64,000 nucleotides of DNA, taken from the NCBI GenBank assembly GCA_910578095.1, contig CAJTOZ010000002.1, positions 62,001-126,000 of the forward strand. The letters run 5' to 3'. Of the stretch, positions 44,050 through 53,014 are shown piece after piece. A program made the position numbers and the translations under genes. Origin of the DNA: an uncultured Muribaculaceae bacterium (GTDB lineage Bacteria; Bacteroidota; Bacteroidia; Bacteroidales; Muribaculaceae). The stretch's first letter is position 1. The number at the start of each line of letters is the position of its first letter. The notes under the pieces were generated by a model. The model saw only the letters and a list, made by a program, of their open reading frames with translations. It did not search any database and had not been told where the DNA came from.

Positions 44050-44625
44050 TCAGTATCTTGACTCAACTACGTCCCAGTCAACGATATTCCACAGATTGCG
44101 GAGATAATCGGCACGTAGGTTCTTGTAATCTATATAATAGGCGTGTTCCCACACATCGAATGTGAGCAACGGCGTCAGCCCGTCGCGCAGCGGATTCTGC
44201 GCATTGCTGCCTTGGGTGATGACAAGTTTGCCGTCGTTGTCGCGCGAAAGCCACACCCAGCCTGAGCCAAACAGCCCGGCGCCGGCTTCTACAAAAGCTT
44301 CTTTGAATTTCTCGAACGACCCGAAATCGCGGTCGATGGCTTTACGCAATTCTCCACCGGGCTCACGGGAGCCGTCGGGCGAAAATGTAAAGAAGTAAAA
44401 GATGTGGTTCCATGCCTGCGAGGCATTGTTGAAGAGAGGTCCGTCGGCCTCCTCGATAATGTCCTCAAGCTCGGCATCCTCATATTTAGTACCCTTTATC
44501 AGGCGATTGAGGTTGTCAATATAGGCCTTCTCGTGCTTGCCGTAATGGTAGCCGATAGTCTCGGCGCTTATCACAGGCTCGAGAGCATTTTCAGCATAGG
44601 GAAGTGTTGGTTGTTCGTATGTCAT
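44050..44625 (-). CDS. sodB: Superoxide dismutase, Fe/Mn family (Fe-type)
   Basis: The 191-residue enzyme converts superoxide to hydrogen peroxide and oxygen. The metal ligands are His27 (YHYGKHEKAY), His74 (AWNHIFYF), Asp157 and His161 (DVWEHAYY). Gln70 in NNASQAWNH and Ala/Gln in GSNAQNP follow the iron-type pattern; cambialistic use of manganese is common in this group. It is cytoplasmic, with no signal peptide, and monocistronic. A near-perfect hairpin ends 2 bases before the start codon, pointing to post-transcriptional control. Confidence 0.96.
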   Translation of the reverse strand: MTYEQPTLPYAENALEPVISAETIGYHYGKHEKAYIDNLNRLIKGTKYEDAELEDIIEEADGPLFNNASQAWNHIFYFFTFSPDGSREPGGELRKAIDRDFGSFEKFKEAFVEAGAGLFGSGWVWLSRDNDGKLVITQGSNAQNPLRDGLTPLLTFDVWEHAYYIDYKNLRADYLRNLWNIVDWDVVESRY

Positions 44626-44627
44626 AT

Positions 44628-44675
44628 CGCTATGGAAGTTTTATCGGTTTGTTTACCAATAAAACATCCATAGCG
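44628..44675 (-). promoter_or_regulatory. Inverted repeat in the sod leader
   Basis: Bases 44628-44648 pair with 44655-44675: 19 of 21 positions complement (9 + 7 + 3 pairs with two single mismatches) around a 6-base loop. In the transcript the hairpin ends 2 bases upstream of AUG, where a ribosome would have to land. It might also act as a protein-binding palindrome in DNA. Confidence 0.7.
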
Positions 44676-44690
44676 GCGTTGGGTTCAGCA

Positions 44691-44721
44691 TTTATAGCTT
44701 TTTGACAAGCGTTAATGTCAA
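44691..44721 (-). promoter_or_regulatory. Candidate sod promoter with operator-like repeat
   Basis: On the minus strand TTGACA (44721-44716), 19 bases, TATAAA (44696-44691). TTGACA and TTGTCA-type arms (44702-44707 and 44716-44721) form an inverted repeat with 8 bases between them. The usual TAnnTTTG box is missing, so a non-standard promoter or regulator is suggested. Confidence 0.4.
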
Positions 44722-44740
44722 TTGTTAAAAAAACAGCCCA

Positions 44741-45892
44741 TCAATATTTGAGAAGCGTGGCAAGAGCGGCGTGATAATCGCGCTCGGCAGCAGCCTGCGC
44801 CAGATTTGCCTCAAGGAAGAAGTTGAGCTCCTGCACATAAGTGAGAACACTTATCTGCCCGCCATCAAGCGACTTGCGTAGCAGCATGGCGTAGTCGGCA
44901 CCGCCCACGGCCTCGCTGTAGCGCTCCACACGCTGTCCGAGCTCCGCCACACGGCGGCGTGCATCGTCAAAACGCGATGTATTCTCGGCCATAGCTGATG
45001 CCGCAAGCATATCAGCGGCCTCGGCTTCGGCACGGGCGGCTGCACGCGCCCGGCCGCTACCCCATGCAGGAAGAGATATGGAGGCACTGATGCCATTGAA
45101 ATGATGGCCACCTTCAAATTGATGGCGATAGCCTATAGAGAAACCCGGCAACATGCTGCGTGAGGCCACGCGCGCACGGCTTGCCGCCGCTTCGGCCTCG
45201 GCCTTGGCGGCAAGCACCGCCGGAGCCGACTGCCAACGAGCCTTGGCTGCCGTATAGTCGGGCTCGACATCGGGATAGCCGAGTTGTTCCGGCACATCGC
45301 CGTCATACGCCATGGCACGCAGAGAGGCCACCGCTGCCGCCCGGTCGAGCTCGGCCTGCTGCAGGCGCTGCTCGATATCGAGACTTTCTATCTGAAGCTT
45401 GCGCACATCCAGAATCGTAGCTTGCCCGTGGTCAAGAGCGCGTGTGGTGAACCGCAGCAGATCCTGCACATTGCCATAAATCTCGGATATTATGGCTGCT
45501 GAACGCCGCGCAGCCACAAGATCGATAAGTGCCAGTTTCGCCGCAAGAGTCTGTTCTGCAAGCTCTGCGCTCGCAAGTTGCGCGAAGGCGTTGCCGGAAG
45601 CGCGGCGCTCGGCGCGTCGGGCTGCATATACTCCGGGCCAATCAAACGACTGGCTTACGCCGGCACCCCAGCGGTTGTCGCCGCCGGGTCCCCACAGATG
45701 TTCTCCTTCTATCTCCGGTCCAGGCAGCATGCCCTCGGCCTGGAGGCTCATGCTTGCGGCGTTCAGTTCCCGGCTACGGGCGGTGTAGGCCGGATTTGAG
45801 GAGGCAATGCTCACGGCAAGGGAATCGAGCGACGCACCATGTGCGATGATGGTAGCGGCAAGAGCAGCTATGGTTGTTATTGTCTTTTTCAT
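44741..45892 (-). CDS. TolC-family outer-membrane protein of the metal efflux operon
   Basis: From the ATG at 45892 (MKKTITTIAALAATIIAHGAS) the product has 383 residues. A much longer frame exists upstream but is antisense-like reading through the pump gene. Features include the repeat start NPAYTARSRELNAASMSLQAEG, long helical stretches, and an ending in AALATLLKY. It is shorter than classical TolC, as in CusC/CzcC-like Bacteroidetes proteins. Its ATG overlaps the stop of the RND gene by 4 bases. It completes a CusB-CusA-channel operon. Confidence 0.88.
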   Translation of the reverse strand: MKKTITTIAALAATIIAHGASLDSLAVSIASSNPAYTARSRELNAASMSLQAEGMLPGPEIEGEHLWGPGGDNRWGAGVSQSFDWPGVYAARRAERRASGNAFAQLASAELAEQTLAAKLALIDLVAARRSAAIISEIYGNVQDLLRFTTRALDHGQATILDVRKLQIESLDIEQRLQQAELDRAAAVASLRAMAYDGDVPEQLGYPDVEPDYTAAKARWQSAPAVLAAKAEAEAAASRARVASRSMLPGFSIGYRHQFEGGHHFNGISASISLPAWGSGRARAAARAEAEAADMLAASAMAENTSRFDDARRRVAELGQRVERYSEAVGGADYAMLLRKSLDGGQISVLTYVQELNFFLEANLAQAAAERDYHAALATLLKY

Positions 45893-48800
45893 TTCTTCCT
45901 GCGGTTGATAATTTGATAAAGTACAGGCACCACATAGGCGTTGAGCACGGTCGACGATGCCAGGCCGCCGAGAATCACAATGGCCAGCGGGGCCTGGATC
46001 TCGTTGCCGGGAGCATCGGCGTTTACAGCCAGAGGAATCAGAGCCAGCGCCGATGTCAACGCCGTCATTATGATGGGCAACAGACGGTCGGTAGAGCCAC
46101 GGCGCACGCGCTCCTCCACCCCTACGCCTTCCTGGGCCAGATGGTTGTAGCGACTTATGAGCAACATACCGTTGCGGGTGGCAATACCCATCAGAGAGAT
46201 AAAGCCTATGATGGCGGGAATATTCAGCTCCGAGCCTGTGCACACGAGAATGAACACTGCGCCGATAAGCGCCAGGGGCATGTTGATCAGGATCACAAGC
46301 GACTGCCGCACATCGCGGAACTCTCCATACAGCAGCATGAAGATGATGAGAAGGGCCACGAGAGATGTCCACATCAGCGTGGACGAGGCGCGGGCCTCGC
46401 TCTCAAACTGTCCGCCATAGCTTATGGCGTATCCCTGCGGAAGTTCGAGCTGCTCAGCTGCCAGACGCCGAAGGTCCTCGACAGCACCGCGCAGATCCCG
46501 GCCTTCCACATTGGCACTCACGATGATGCGGCGCTGCACATTCTCGCGATTCACCGTTCCGGGGCCGGAAGAAGTGCGCACTTCAGCCACAGCACTCAGC
46601 GGCACACGACCGGCAGGTGTATCGATCATAAGGTCGGCGATGCTCTGAAGATCAGACCGGTACTCGGGATCGAGCACCACCACCACATCGTATGGCACGC
46701 CGCCGTCGTAGACCTGCGACACAGTGGCTCCTCCAAGGGCCACTTCGATCACACGCCGCAGATCAGGCATGCGCACGCCATAGCGCGCCATCATCTCTCG
46801 GCGAGGCTTTATCATAAGTTCGGGACGCTCCACGAGCTGCTCCACATTCACGTCCACCACACCCGGCACCGTGCGCGCCAAGGCCTGAAGGCGTGTGCCG
46901 AGCGAATGAAGCCGCTGGAGATCGTCGCCGAATATCTTCACGGCTATCTGAGCCTCCGTTCCGCTGAGCATCGCGTCGATACGGTGGCTTATGGGCTGAC
47001 CTATCTCCACATTCACGCCAGGGAGCGCGCCCAGTTTTTCGCGCAGCTCACGGGCCACTTCGCCACGCGTGCGGCCGCTGTTTTCCAGACTGTAAGGCGC
47101 CTCGATCTCGCTCACATTCACTCCCAGCGAATGCTCGTCGAGCTCGGCACGGCCTGTCTTGCGTGCCACGGTGCGTATTTCAGGCACGCTGAGTATGATA
47201 CGTTCGGCCTCGCGCCCCAGACGATCGCTCTCATCCAGCGATATGCCTGGCAGCGTGGACACGTTGATGGTGAAGGAGCCTTCGTTGAAGATGGGCAGGA
47301 AGCTGCGCCCGAGAGTGAAGAACAGCCCCAATGCCACTGCAAACATCACGCCGGTGATGCCGAGCACCAGACGCGGGCGCTTAAGAGCCGCAGCCAGCGA
47401 GCGGCCGTAGGCCTTTTTGAGAGCGGCCGATGTGCGGGGTTCGGCAGCCATCTTCTCTTCCTGCTTCGGCGAGCCGAGCAAGTAGGCACACAGCACCGGA
47501 GTGAGCGTAAGAGCCACCACTGTCGACGCTGCCAGCGCCACAATGAAGGCCACACCCAGGGGTATGAGCATGCGGCCCTCGATACCGCTCAGGAAGAACA
47601 AAGGCAGGAATGCAGCCACGATTATGAGCGTGGAATTGAGAATGGGCATGCGCACTTCCGCCGACGCATGGAACACCACATCCGTTACGCTTTTACGCTC
47701 GCCCGGAGGCAAAGCCCTGTTTTCACGCAGGCGCTTGTACACATTTTCCACATCCACTATAGCGTCGTCCACCAGCGAGCCTATCGCGATGGCGATGCCG
47801 CCGAGGCTCATAGTGTTGATGCCGAATCCCATGAAATGCAGCAGCACCACACTGGTGATTATGGACAGCGGCAGGGCCACGAGGCTCACTATAGTGGTGC
47901 GCAGGTTCATGAGAAAGAAGAACAGCACTATCACCACAAACAGCGCGCCCTCGAGCAGAGCCTCCTGAAGATTGCCGATAGAGCGTGAGATGAAATCGCT
48001 CTGACGGAATATATCGGTGGCCATGTGAATGTCGGCAGGTAGCGTGGGACGCATTTCGGCCAGCGCTTTCTCGATGCGGTCGGTCAATTCGATAGTACCC
48101 TCGTCGGGTTGCTTGGCCACAGTGATAATCACGGCCGGTTTTGCCTCTACGGAGGCGCAGCCGAATCGCGGCTGCGCGCCTGCTATTTCCACCCGGGCCA
48201 CATCGGCCAGCGTCACTATTCCGCGCTCATCGGCACGGACCACGGCCATGGACAGTTCGTCGGTATCGGCAGTGCGAAGTGCTCCTTTTATAATATATTC
48301 ATTGCCGAAATCATTCACTATGCCGCCGGAAGCATTGTCGTTGAAACTCTCGGCAGCTTCCATCACTTCGGCAAGCGTGACACCCATGGCAGCCATGCGC
48401 TCCGGCAAAAGCTGCACGCGATATTCGCGCAGATCGCCGCCTATCACACTGACCTGGCTCACGCCACCCATGGCAAGCAGCCGCGGGCGTATCACCTTTT
48501 CAGCCAGAGTGCGCAGTTCCAGCAGCGATGTGGTGTCTGCGGTAAGTCCCACAATCAGCATCTCGCCGAGAATGGAAGATCGCGGACCCAGCACCGGAGT
48601 AGCCACACCTGCAGGGAGCGCCTCCGCCACCGTGCCGAGGCGTTCAGTCACTATCTGCCGTGCCTGATATACGTCGGTACTCCAGTCAAACTCTACCCAC
48701 ACGACGGAAAATCCCGTAGTGCTGGTGGAGCGCACACGGCGCACTCCGGAGGCGCCGTTGACAGCTGTCTCAATGGGGTATGTCACCATCATCTCCACCT

Positions 48801-48978
48801 CTTCTGGAGCATAGCCGGGAGCTTCGGTCATCACCACCACCGTGGGAGCGTTCAGATCGGGAAAGATATCTACTTCCGTGCGCAGCAGCGTAGCCACTCC
48901 TCCTGTGAGTATCGCTATTGCGAGCACAATCACCACCAGGCGGTTGTGCAGCGACCAATGTATTATCTTATTCAGCAT
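45889..48978 (-). CDS. cusA: CusA/CzcA-family heavy-metal RND efflux pump
   Basis: The 1029-residue pump has the heavy-metal RND opening (MLNKIIHWSLHNRLVVIVLAI), VEMMVTYPIETAVNG, and helix 4 signature IGSLVDDAIVDVENVYKRL with the two aspartates of the proton relay. The second half repeats FISLMGIATRNGMLLISRYNHL. This group exports Cu(I)/Ag(I) or Zn/Co/Cd from periplasm or cytoplasm. Which metal cannot be fixed by eye; the His-rich adaptor favours Zn, Ni, Co or Cu. It is 11 bases after the adaptor gene. Confidence 0.93.
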   Translation of the reverse strand: MLNKIIHWSLHNRLVVIVLAIAILTGGVATLLRTEVDIFPDLNAPTVVVMTEAPGYAPEEVEMMVTYPIETAVNGASGVRRVRSTSTTGFSVVWVEFDWSTDVYQARQIVTERLGTVAEALPAGVATPVLGPRSSILGEMLIVGLTADTTSLLELRTLAEKVIRPRLLAMGGVSQVSVIGGDLREYRVQLLPERMAAMGVTLAEVMEAAESFNDNASGGIVNDFGNEYIIKGALRTADTDELSMAVVRADERGIVTLADVARVEIAGAQPRFGCASVEAKPAVIITVAKQPDEGTIELTDRIEKALAEMRPTLPADIHMATDIFRQSDFISRSIGNLQEALLEGALFVVIVLFFFLMNLRTTIVSLVALPLSIITSVVLLHFMGFGINTMSLGGIAIAIGSLVDDAIVDVENVYKRLRENRALPPGERKSVTDVVFHASAEVRMPILNSTLIIVAAFLPLFFLSGIEGRMLIPLGVAFIVALAASTVVALTLTPVLCAYLLGSPKQEEKMAAEPRTSAALKKAYGRSLAAALKRPRLVLGITGVMFAVALGLFFTLGRSFLPIFNEGSFTINVSTLPGISLDESDRLGREAERIILSVPEIRTVARKTGRAELDEHSLGVNVSEIEAPYSLENSGRTRGEVARELREKLGALPGVNVEIGQPISHRIDAMLSGTEAQIAVKIFGDDLQRLHSLGTRLQALARTVPGVVDVNVEQLVERPELMIKPRREMMARYGVRMPDLRRVIEVALGGATVSQVYDGGVPYDVVVVLDPEYRSDLQSIADLMIDTPAGRVPLSAVAEVRTSSGPGTVNRENVQRRIIVSANVEGRDLRGAVEDLRRLAAEQLELPQGYAISYGGQFESEARASSTLMWTSLVALLIIFMLLYGEFRDVRQSLVILINMPLALIGAVFILVCTGSELNIPAIIGFISLMGIATRNGMLLISRYNHLAQEGVGVEERVRRGSTDRLLPIIMTALTSALALIPLAVNADAPGNEIQAPLAIVILGGLASSTVLNAYVVPVLYQIINRRKK

Positions 48979-48989
48979 CGGGAGTCCTT

Positions 48990-50201
48990 TTAATGGTTAT
49001 GGCTGTGCCCTTCGGGGATAACACCTGAATTCTCGGCGAGGCGCACGGCTGTCACACCGGCAGTCACAACCGTTTCGCCTCCGTGAAGGCCTTCGGTCAC
49101 TACCACGCGCATGCCGTCTGAAGCGCCGAGGCGCACCGGAAGCTTGTCATAACAATCCTCATCAAGGCGCACATACACGAAATAGCCGCCTTGCTGCTCG
49201 GACACCGACGAGCGGGGCACACTTATCACGGGCGTTCCCTCGCCGGCCGATGTCAGCCACGCGTCTACGGCCACCCCGGGAGCGAGCGTACCGTCGTTGC
49301 TGAACTCAAAATAAACCGGCACATAGCCCGGCATGGAAGCTTTCACCGACGGAGCGGTGGCCACACGCCGTGCGTTGAGCGCCACCACCTGCTCGGAACC
49401 CGGCACACGCACGTTCACACCATTCACTTCGGCAAGACGTCCGCGCAGACGCTCCGGCACATCCACCTGCAGCACGAGATGGCGAGCCGACGAAATTGAG
49501 GCTATGGGCGCACCGGCCTCAACGTACTGTCCCTGCGCCACATCAAGAGATGTCAGCGTGCCGCCCACGGGGGCCACCGCACGGCCTCCGGCCGCACGCG
49601 AGCTATACGCGGCGCGGGCGCTTTCATAAGTGGCCCGGGCAGCGTTGTACACATCGTCGGTCACAAGCCGGTCGGCGTGCAGAGGCTCCAGCCTGTCGAG
49701 CTCGCGCTTGGCGGCATCCAGGGCTGCTTTTGCGGCCGCGTTGCTGTCGCCTCCGGCCACAGCCTGCGCGTTTACTGTCGCCACCACAGCTCCCGCACGC
49801 ACATTGGCGCCCGGCAATATACCGGATGAAAAATGCACCGTACCGGCCACGGGGGCCACCACCACACCTATTCCGTCGGCGGCATCAAGCACCGTGCCGG
49901 TGGCGCGTACAGTCGACGCCAAGGGGGCGGCCGACACTGTTTCCACCGTCACGCCGAAACGCTCTGCCATCTCGGGTGCCAGCACTATCTCGCCTCCGGC
50001 ATGCTCCTCGGCCGAGGCTTCGGCCGCTTTCCCTTCCTCGTGGTCGTGGTTATGTCCTTCATGCGAATGGGCATGCGCCTCATGATCGTGATTGTGATGA
50101 TGATGGTGCTTCAGCTCGTCGTCTGAATTGTTGCTGCGGCATCCGGCCATCAGGGCAACCGACGCGCACGCGCAGATGAGTATATTTGCAAATTGGTTCA
50201 T
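48990..50201 (-). CDS. cusB: CusB-like metal efflux adaptor with a histidine-rich N-terminus
   Basis: From the ATG at 50201 (MNQFANILICACASVALMAGC) the product has 403 residues; a longer frame would run through the promoter. The lipidated Cys21 is followed by a histidine-rich segment (about 32-55, HHHHHNHDH and HAHSHEGHNHDH). The protein closes with EGHSHNH, so both ends could bind metal. The middle shows lipoyl-like GIGVVVAPVAGTVHFSSG and a helical hairpin. It should hand metal to CusA. It heads the operon. Confidence 0.9.
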   Translation of the reverse strand: MNQFANILICACASVALMAGCRSNNSDDELKHHHHHNHDHEAHAHSHEGHNHDHEEGKAAEASAEEHAGGEIVLAPEMAERFGVTVETVSAAPLASTVRATGTVLDAADGIGVVVAPVAGTVHFSSGILPGANVRAGAVVATVNAQAVAGGDSNAAAKAALDAAKRELDRLEPLHADRLVTDDVYNAARATYESARAAYSSRAAGGRAVAPVGGTLTSLDVAQGQYVEAGAPIASISSARHLVLQVDVPERLRGRLAEVNGVNVRVPGSEQVVALNARRVATAPSVKASMPGYVPVYFEFSNDGTLAPGVAVDAWLTSAGEGTPVISVPRSSVSEQQGGYFVYVRLDEDCYDKLPVRLGASDGMRVVVTEGLHGGETVVTAGVTAVRLAENSGVIPEGHSHNH

Positions 50202-50217
50202 GGCTTTAATTTTTTTG

Positions 50218-50252
50218 CAAAGATACTTATATATATATGCAACTTGATTGCA
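50218..50252 (-). promoter_or_regulatory. cusB promoter with operator-like repeat
   Basis: TATCTTTG (50225-50218) lies just before cusB. TGCAA (50238-50242) and TTGCA (50248-50252) form a 5-base-spaced inverted repeat over the expected -33 region, where no proper TTG at 20 bases exists. This fits regulation by a metal sensor encoded elsewhere. Confidence 0.5.
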
Positions 50253-50511
50253 AAGTGGGCGATAACAATCCGTAAGTAACAAATCGAATAAAAAAAGCAT
50301 CTTTTTTGAGCAGATTATTATGTTTAACAACATAATTTATAAAGATACCCATAAAACACCCTCCATTTTTTGCTTACGAATCGAAATTTTACAGCTCGTT
50401 TAGCTTATGCTTTGTAAATTTATCACCCGACAGAGGCTAAAAGACGTAATTTATCATCATCCTCGCCCCCTCCGGCTTCAAGCCCATCGCGCATGGCGCA
50501 TCACAGGCCCG

Positions 50512-50544
50512 TTTGCACGATATTTCTTTTTTTACTAATTTTGT
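50512..50544 (+). promoter_or_regulatory. Orphan + strand promoter
   Basis: TTTG (50512-50515), 21 bases, TAATTTTG (50537-50544). There is no coding gene on the + strand downstream before the convergent porin gene. It may produce a short RNA ending near the hairpin at 50637-50666. Confidence 0.5.
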
Positions 50545-50636
50545 ATCGGGAAATAAAAAACACAGCAAGAGATTGCTTTCTTTTCATGAGTAATATGGAA
50601 TAGACACTTAATTAATATCAACACTATGTGTACGAC

Positions 50637-50666
50637 GCAAGGGGGATTCGTGAGAACCCCCCTTGC
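50637..50666. terminator. Hairpin after the porin gene
   Basis: GCAAGGGGGATTC (50637-50649) pairs with GAACCCCCCTTGC (50654-50666) with one mismatch and a GTGA loop. No T run follows on either strand, so efficiency is uncertain. It sits 20 bases past the porin stop. Confidence 0.55.
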
Positions 50667-50685
50667 TCGTTACAGGAGCCTGCCG

Positions 50686-51993
50686 TCAGAACGAGAACTG
50701 GCACATGGCACCGATGCGCCGCGATGAACGGGCATAGCCATCATAGTTGCAACGCAGACCCCAGTCGAATTCCACGCCGGCCTGGATACGGGGGGTGAGA
50801 TTCCAGAACAGGTTGGCCGCAGCCCATAGACCGTATTTATATTCCGAGCCCGCCACGGGATGGTCGGCATACAGACGCGACTGGCTGAAAGAGGCACTCA
50901 CGAAAAGATTGTGCCGGAAGTTGTACTGCACGCCCACATTGTAGCCCAGCGAAGCGGGAGCATACATGTGTCCCGGCGAATCGCTGTTGTCTATCAGGTC
51001 GTAGGCACCGCACAGCAGATCGCCGCCAAGGCTCGATGTGCCGCGTCCATAGTTGAGCGTGGCATACAAAGTAAGAGGCTCGACAGGATGGCCGGTGCCG
51101 CTCAGAAGCACTCCCCACCCCGCAGTGCGGTGGATCTTATCGGCGGAAATGTCGCGATAGCCCAACGAACGCACCGTGCCGCTCAGGCGCACATGCGACG
51201 ATGGTCCCCATGCATACTGTACAAAGGCGGCCCCGTCGGGACACACGGAGTTGACCGTGGCCGTTGTTGTGCCGTCGGCCCCGATCTGAGGAGAAGGAGC
51301 TTCTACGGAAGCTGCCACGGTCCAGCCTTTGCCGACCGAACGCATATAGCGCAGCAGTACAGCTGTGTTTGATATCTTGTTATTTGCGCCCTGCGCATCG
51401 ATCACTGGCGACAGTGCGGCAGGATCGCCGAAGGTGGACGCGGCGTAGCCGATGGTGAAATCCCTCACCACCGCATAAGCCTTTTTCAGGCGGAAGCCCA
51501 CATGCTCATAACCGTTGAAATTTCCTTCAATATACACCTGATAGTGGCCAAGCATCTTGTTGCGGCCAAGCACACGGAAAAACAGCGCCGTACCTGCCGG
51601 TGTGGAGCCGAGACGCTTGTCGCCCCCCGCCTGCGGGGACATAGGTATGAGATATGGAGCGAAACCGTTGGCAGGAATCACATTCCCGATATCATACCAT
51701 CCGCGCATACGCACGCAACCTCCTATGCCCATGGCCAGCTGGGCATCCTTGCTCATGAACATGAAATAAGGCGCCTCGGGATCCTGAAAGCCTCTGAACT
51801 GGTCGTAGTAGTACTGGGCTATGATCTTGTTTATGCTGTCCACCTGCTGCGGTGTGTAGCGGGAGCCGCCCATCTCAAAGTACATGGCATGAGAGGCTAC
51901 CGAATCCCTATGGGCATCGACCAGGCTCTGTGCACGCGACACCGCCGGCAGCAACACGGCGGCGAGCAACGGAAGAAGTACGCGTATTTTCAT
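50686..51993 (-). CDS. Outer-membrane porin, DcaP-like
   Basis: From the ATG at 51993 (MKIRVLLPLLAAVLLPAVSRAQ, signal peptide) the product has 435 residues. An N-terminal helical segment (RYTPQQVDSINKIIAQYYYDQF) precedes the barrel, as in DcaP-like trimeric porins. Barrel strands include AQLAMGIGGCVRMRGWYDIG, HYQVYIEGNFNG and FTIGYAASTFGDPAALSPVIDAQG, the last being the most characteristic block. It ends in QFSF, with the terminal phenylalanine of outer-membrane proteins. Substrate is unknown. A -7-like TAACTTTG lies about 185 bases upstream (52184-52177). Confidence 0.8.
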   Translation of the reverse strand: MKIRVLLPLLAAVLLPAVSRAQSLVDAHRDSVASHAMYFEMGGSRYTPQQVDSINKIIAQYYYDQFRGFQDPEAPYFMFMSKDAQLAMGIGGCVRMRGWYDIGNVIPANGFAPYLIPMSPQAGGDKRLGSTPAGTALFFRVLGRNKMLGHYQVYIEGNFNGYEHVGFRLKKAYAVVRDFTIGYAASTFGDPAALSPVIDAQGANNKISNTAVLLRYMRSVGKGWTVAASVEAPSPQIGADGTTTATVNSVCPDGAAFVQYAWGPSSHVRLSGTVRSLGYRDISADKIHRTAGWGVLLSGTGHPVEPLTLYATLNYGRGTSSLGGDLLCGAYDLIDNSDSPGHMYAPASLGYNVGVQYNFRHNLFVSASFSQSRLYADHPVAGSEYKYGLWAAANLFWNLTPRIQAGVEFDWGLRCNYDGYARSSRRIGAMCQFSF

Positions 51994-52231
51994 TATGTGC
52001 GATGTTGTAATGTGATGATATGCCATTATAACATCGTAGCCATGGAAATGGTTTTACCAACCCCCGTATACAAAATTCCGCACGCCAACCGAAGCTGCCG
52101 TGCGGGATTTAAAGATCGGGAAGAGTGTTGTGATTGTGTTTTTGCAATTATAGTATCTTCCGCGTTTAGGATTGTGCAAAGTTACTGATAATTAGCAAGA
52201 CATCTACCCCCCCCCGTTAAAATTTGTTAAA

Positions 52232-53011
52232 TCAAGATTTAAGCCGCAGAAATTGCCGGGAATTGGCAAACGTTGTCTGAGCCACTTCTTGCTGCGCCAC
52301 GCCGAGCGCCTGTGCCACCTTCGCAGCCGTGAACGTGATGAAGGCGCTTTCGTTCCGCTTGCCACGGTGGGGCACCGGAGCAAGGTACGGAGCATCGGTT
52401 TCGAGCAGCAACCGGTCCATGGTTATAGCCGGAAGAGCATCGGCCACTTTGCAGTTCTTGAATGTCACTATGCCGTTGATACCGAAGTACCAGTCGTCGC
52501 CGAGAGCGCGGCGCACAGCATCCACATCGGCTTCCGTGCCGCCGAAGCTGTGCATCACCCCTCGCGCGCCCCGCACTCCGGAAAGCACCTCGAGCGTCTC
52601 GGCGAGCGCTTCACGGCAATGTATCACAAGCGGCAGATCGAGTTCGACGGCCCGGAGCGCCTGCATCTCGAGTGCCTGCATCTGCTCGTCGCGGAACGTG
52701 CGGTCCCAATACAAGTCCATCCCCACCTCTCCGATGGCCACATCAGTAGCGGCCACTGCGTCGAGAGCCTGCGCCACATCATCGCGCCACGACGCGCCGA
52801 CCTCGGTAGGGTGAAGCCCCATCGCCGCATATACCCGGCCCGGGCAGCGCTCCTGCAACGACCGCAGCGGCGCAATGGTAGAGAGGTCCACGTTGGGCAT
52901 AAGCATAGCCTCCACGCCCGCCTCCACAGCACGGGCCACGGCCGCTTCGCCGCCGCCGTCGGCATCAAAATCGGAAAGATACAGATGGGTGTGCGTATCG
53001 AAAAGAGCCAT
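52232..53011 (-). CDS. tatD: TatD-family metal-dependent hydrolase
   Basis: The 259-residue TIM-barrel enzyme carries DTHTHLYLSDFD (metal-binding HxH), GLHPTEVG, IGEVGMDLYWD, LVIHCREAL, VMHSFGG and LLLETDAPYLAP, the full TatD signature set. Family members act as 3'-to-5' exonucleases or DNA-repair and quality-control nucleases. It begins 3 bases after the polyprenyl synthase stop and is co-transcribed with it. A nine-C homopolymer (52207-52215) lies just past its stop. Confidence 0.94.
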   Translation of the reverse strand: MALFDTHTHLYLSDFDADGGGEAAVARAVEAGVEAMLMPNVDLSTIAPLRSLQERCPGRVYAAMGLHPTEVGASWRDDVAQALDAVAATDVAIGEVGMDLYWDRTFRDEQMQALEMQALRAVELDLPLVIHCREALAETLEVLSGVRGARGVMHSFGGTEADVDAVRRALGDDWYFGINGIVTFKNCKVADALPAITMDRLLLETDAPYLAPVPHRGKRNESAFITFTAAKVAQALGVAQQEVAQTTFANSRQFLRLKS

Positions 53012-53014
53012 ATC

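Larger units (their letters stand above)
50202..50685. other. Gene-free interval between cusB and the porin gene
   Basis: This 484-base AT-rich stretch holds no convincing coding frame. It contains the cusB -7 element TATCTTTG (50225-50218, minus strand), an inverted repeat TGCAA-5-TTGCA (50238-50252), a + strand consensus promoter (50512-50544) and a hairpin (50637-50666). Confidence 0.6.

Noticed and set aside
44741..46372. An N-terminally extended TolC-like product starting at 46372
   Set aside because: The extra 160 codons are antisense-like reading through cusA; the signal peptide begins at the internal ATG at 45892.
45874..47988. A 704-codon open frame on the + strand across the CusA gene
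   Set aside because: It is antisense to a clear RND pump. The translation is His/Arg-rich without motifs. High GC at codon third positions keeps complementary frames open here.
52207..52215. Run of nine C as a phase-variation site
   Set aside because: It lies outside coding sequence, after the tatD stop and about 215 bases from the porin start, so slippage would not change a reading frame. A promoter-spacing effect is not supported by flanking boxes.
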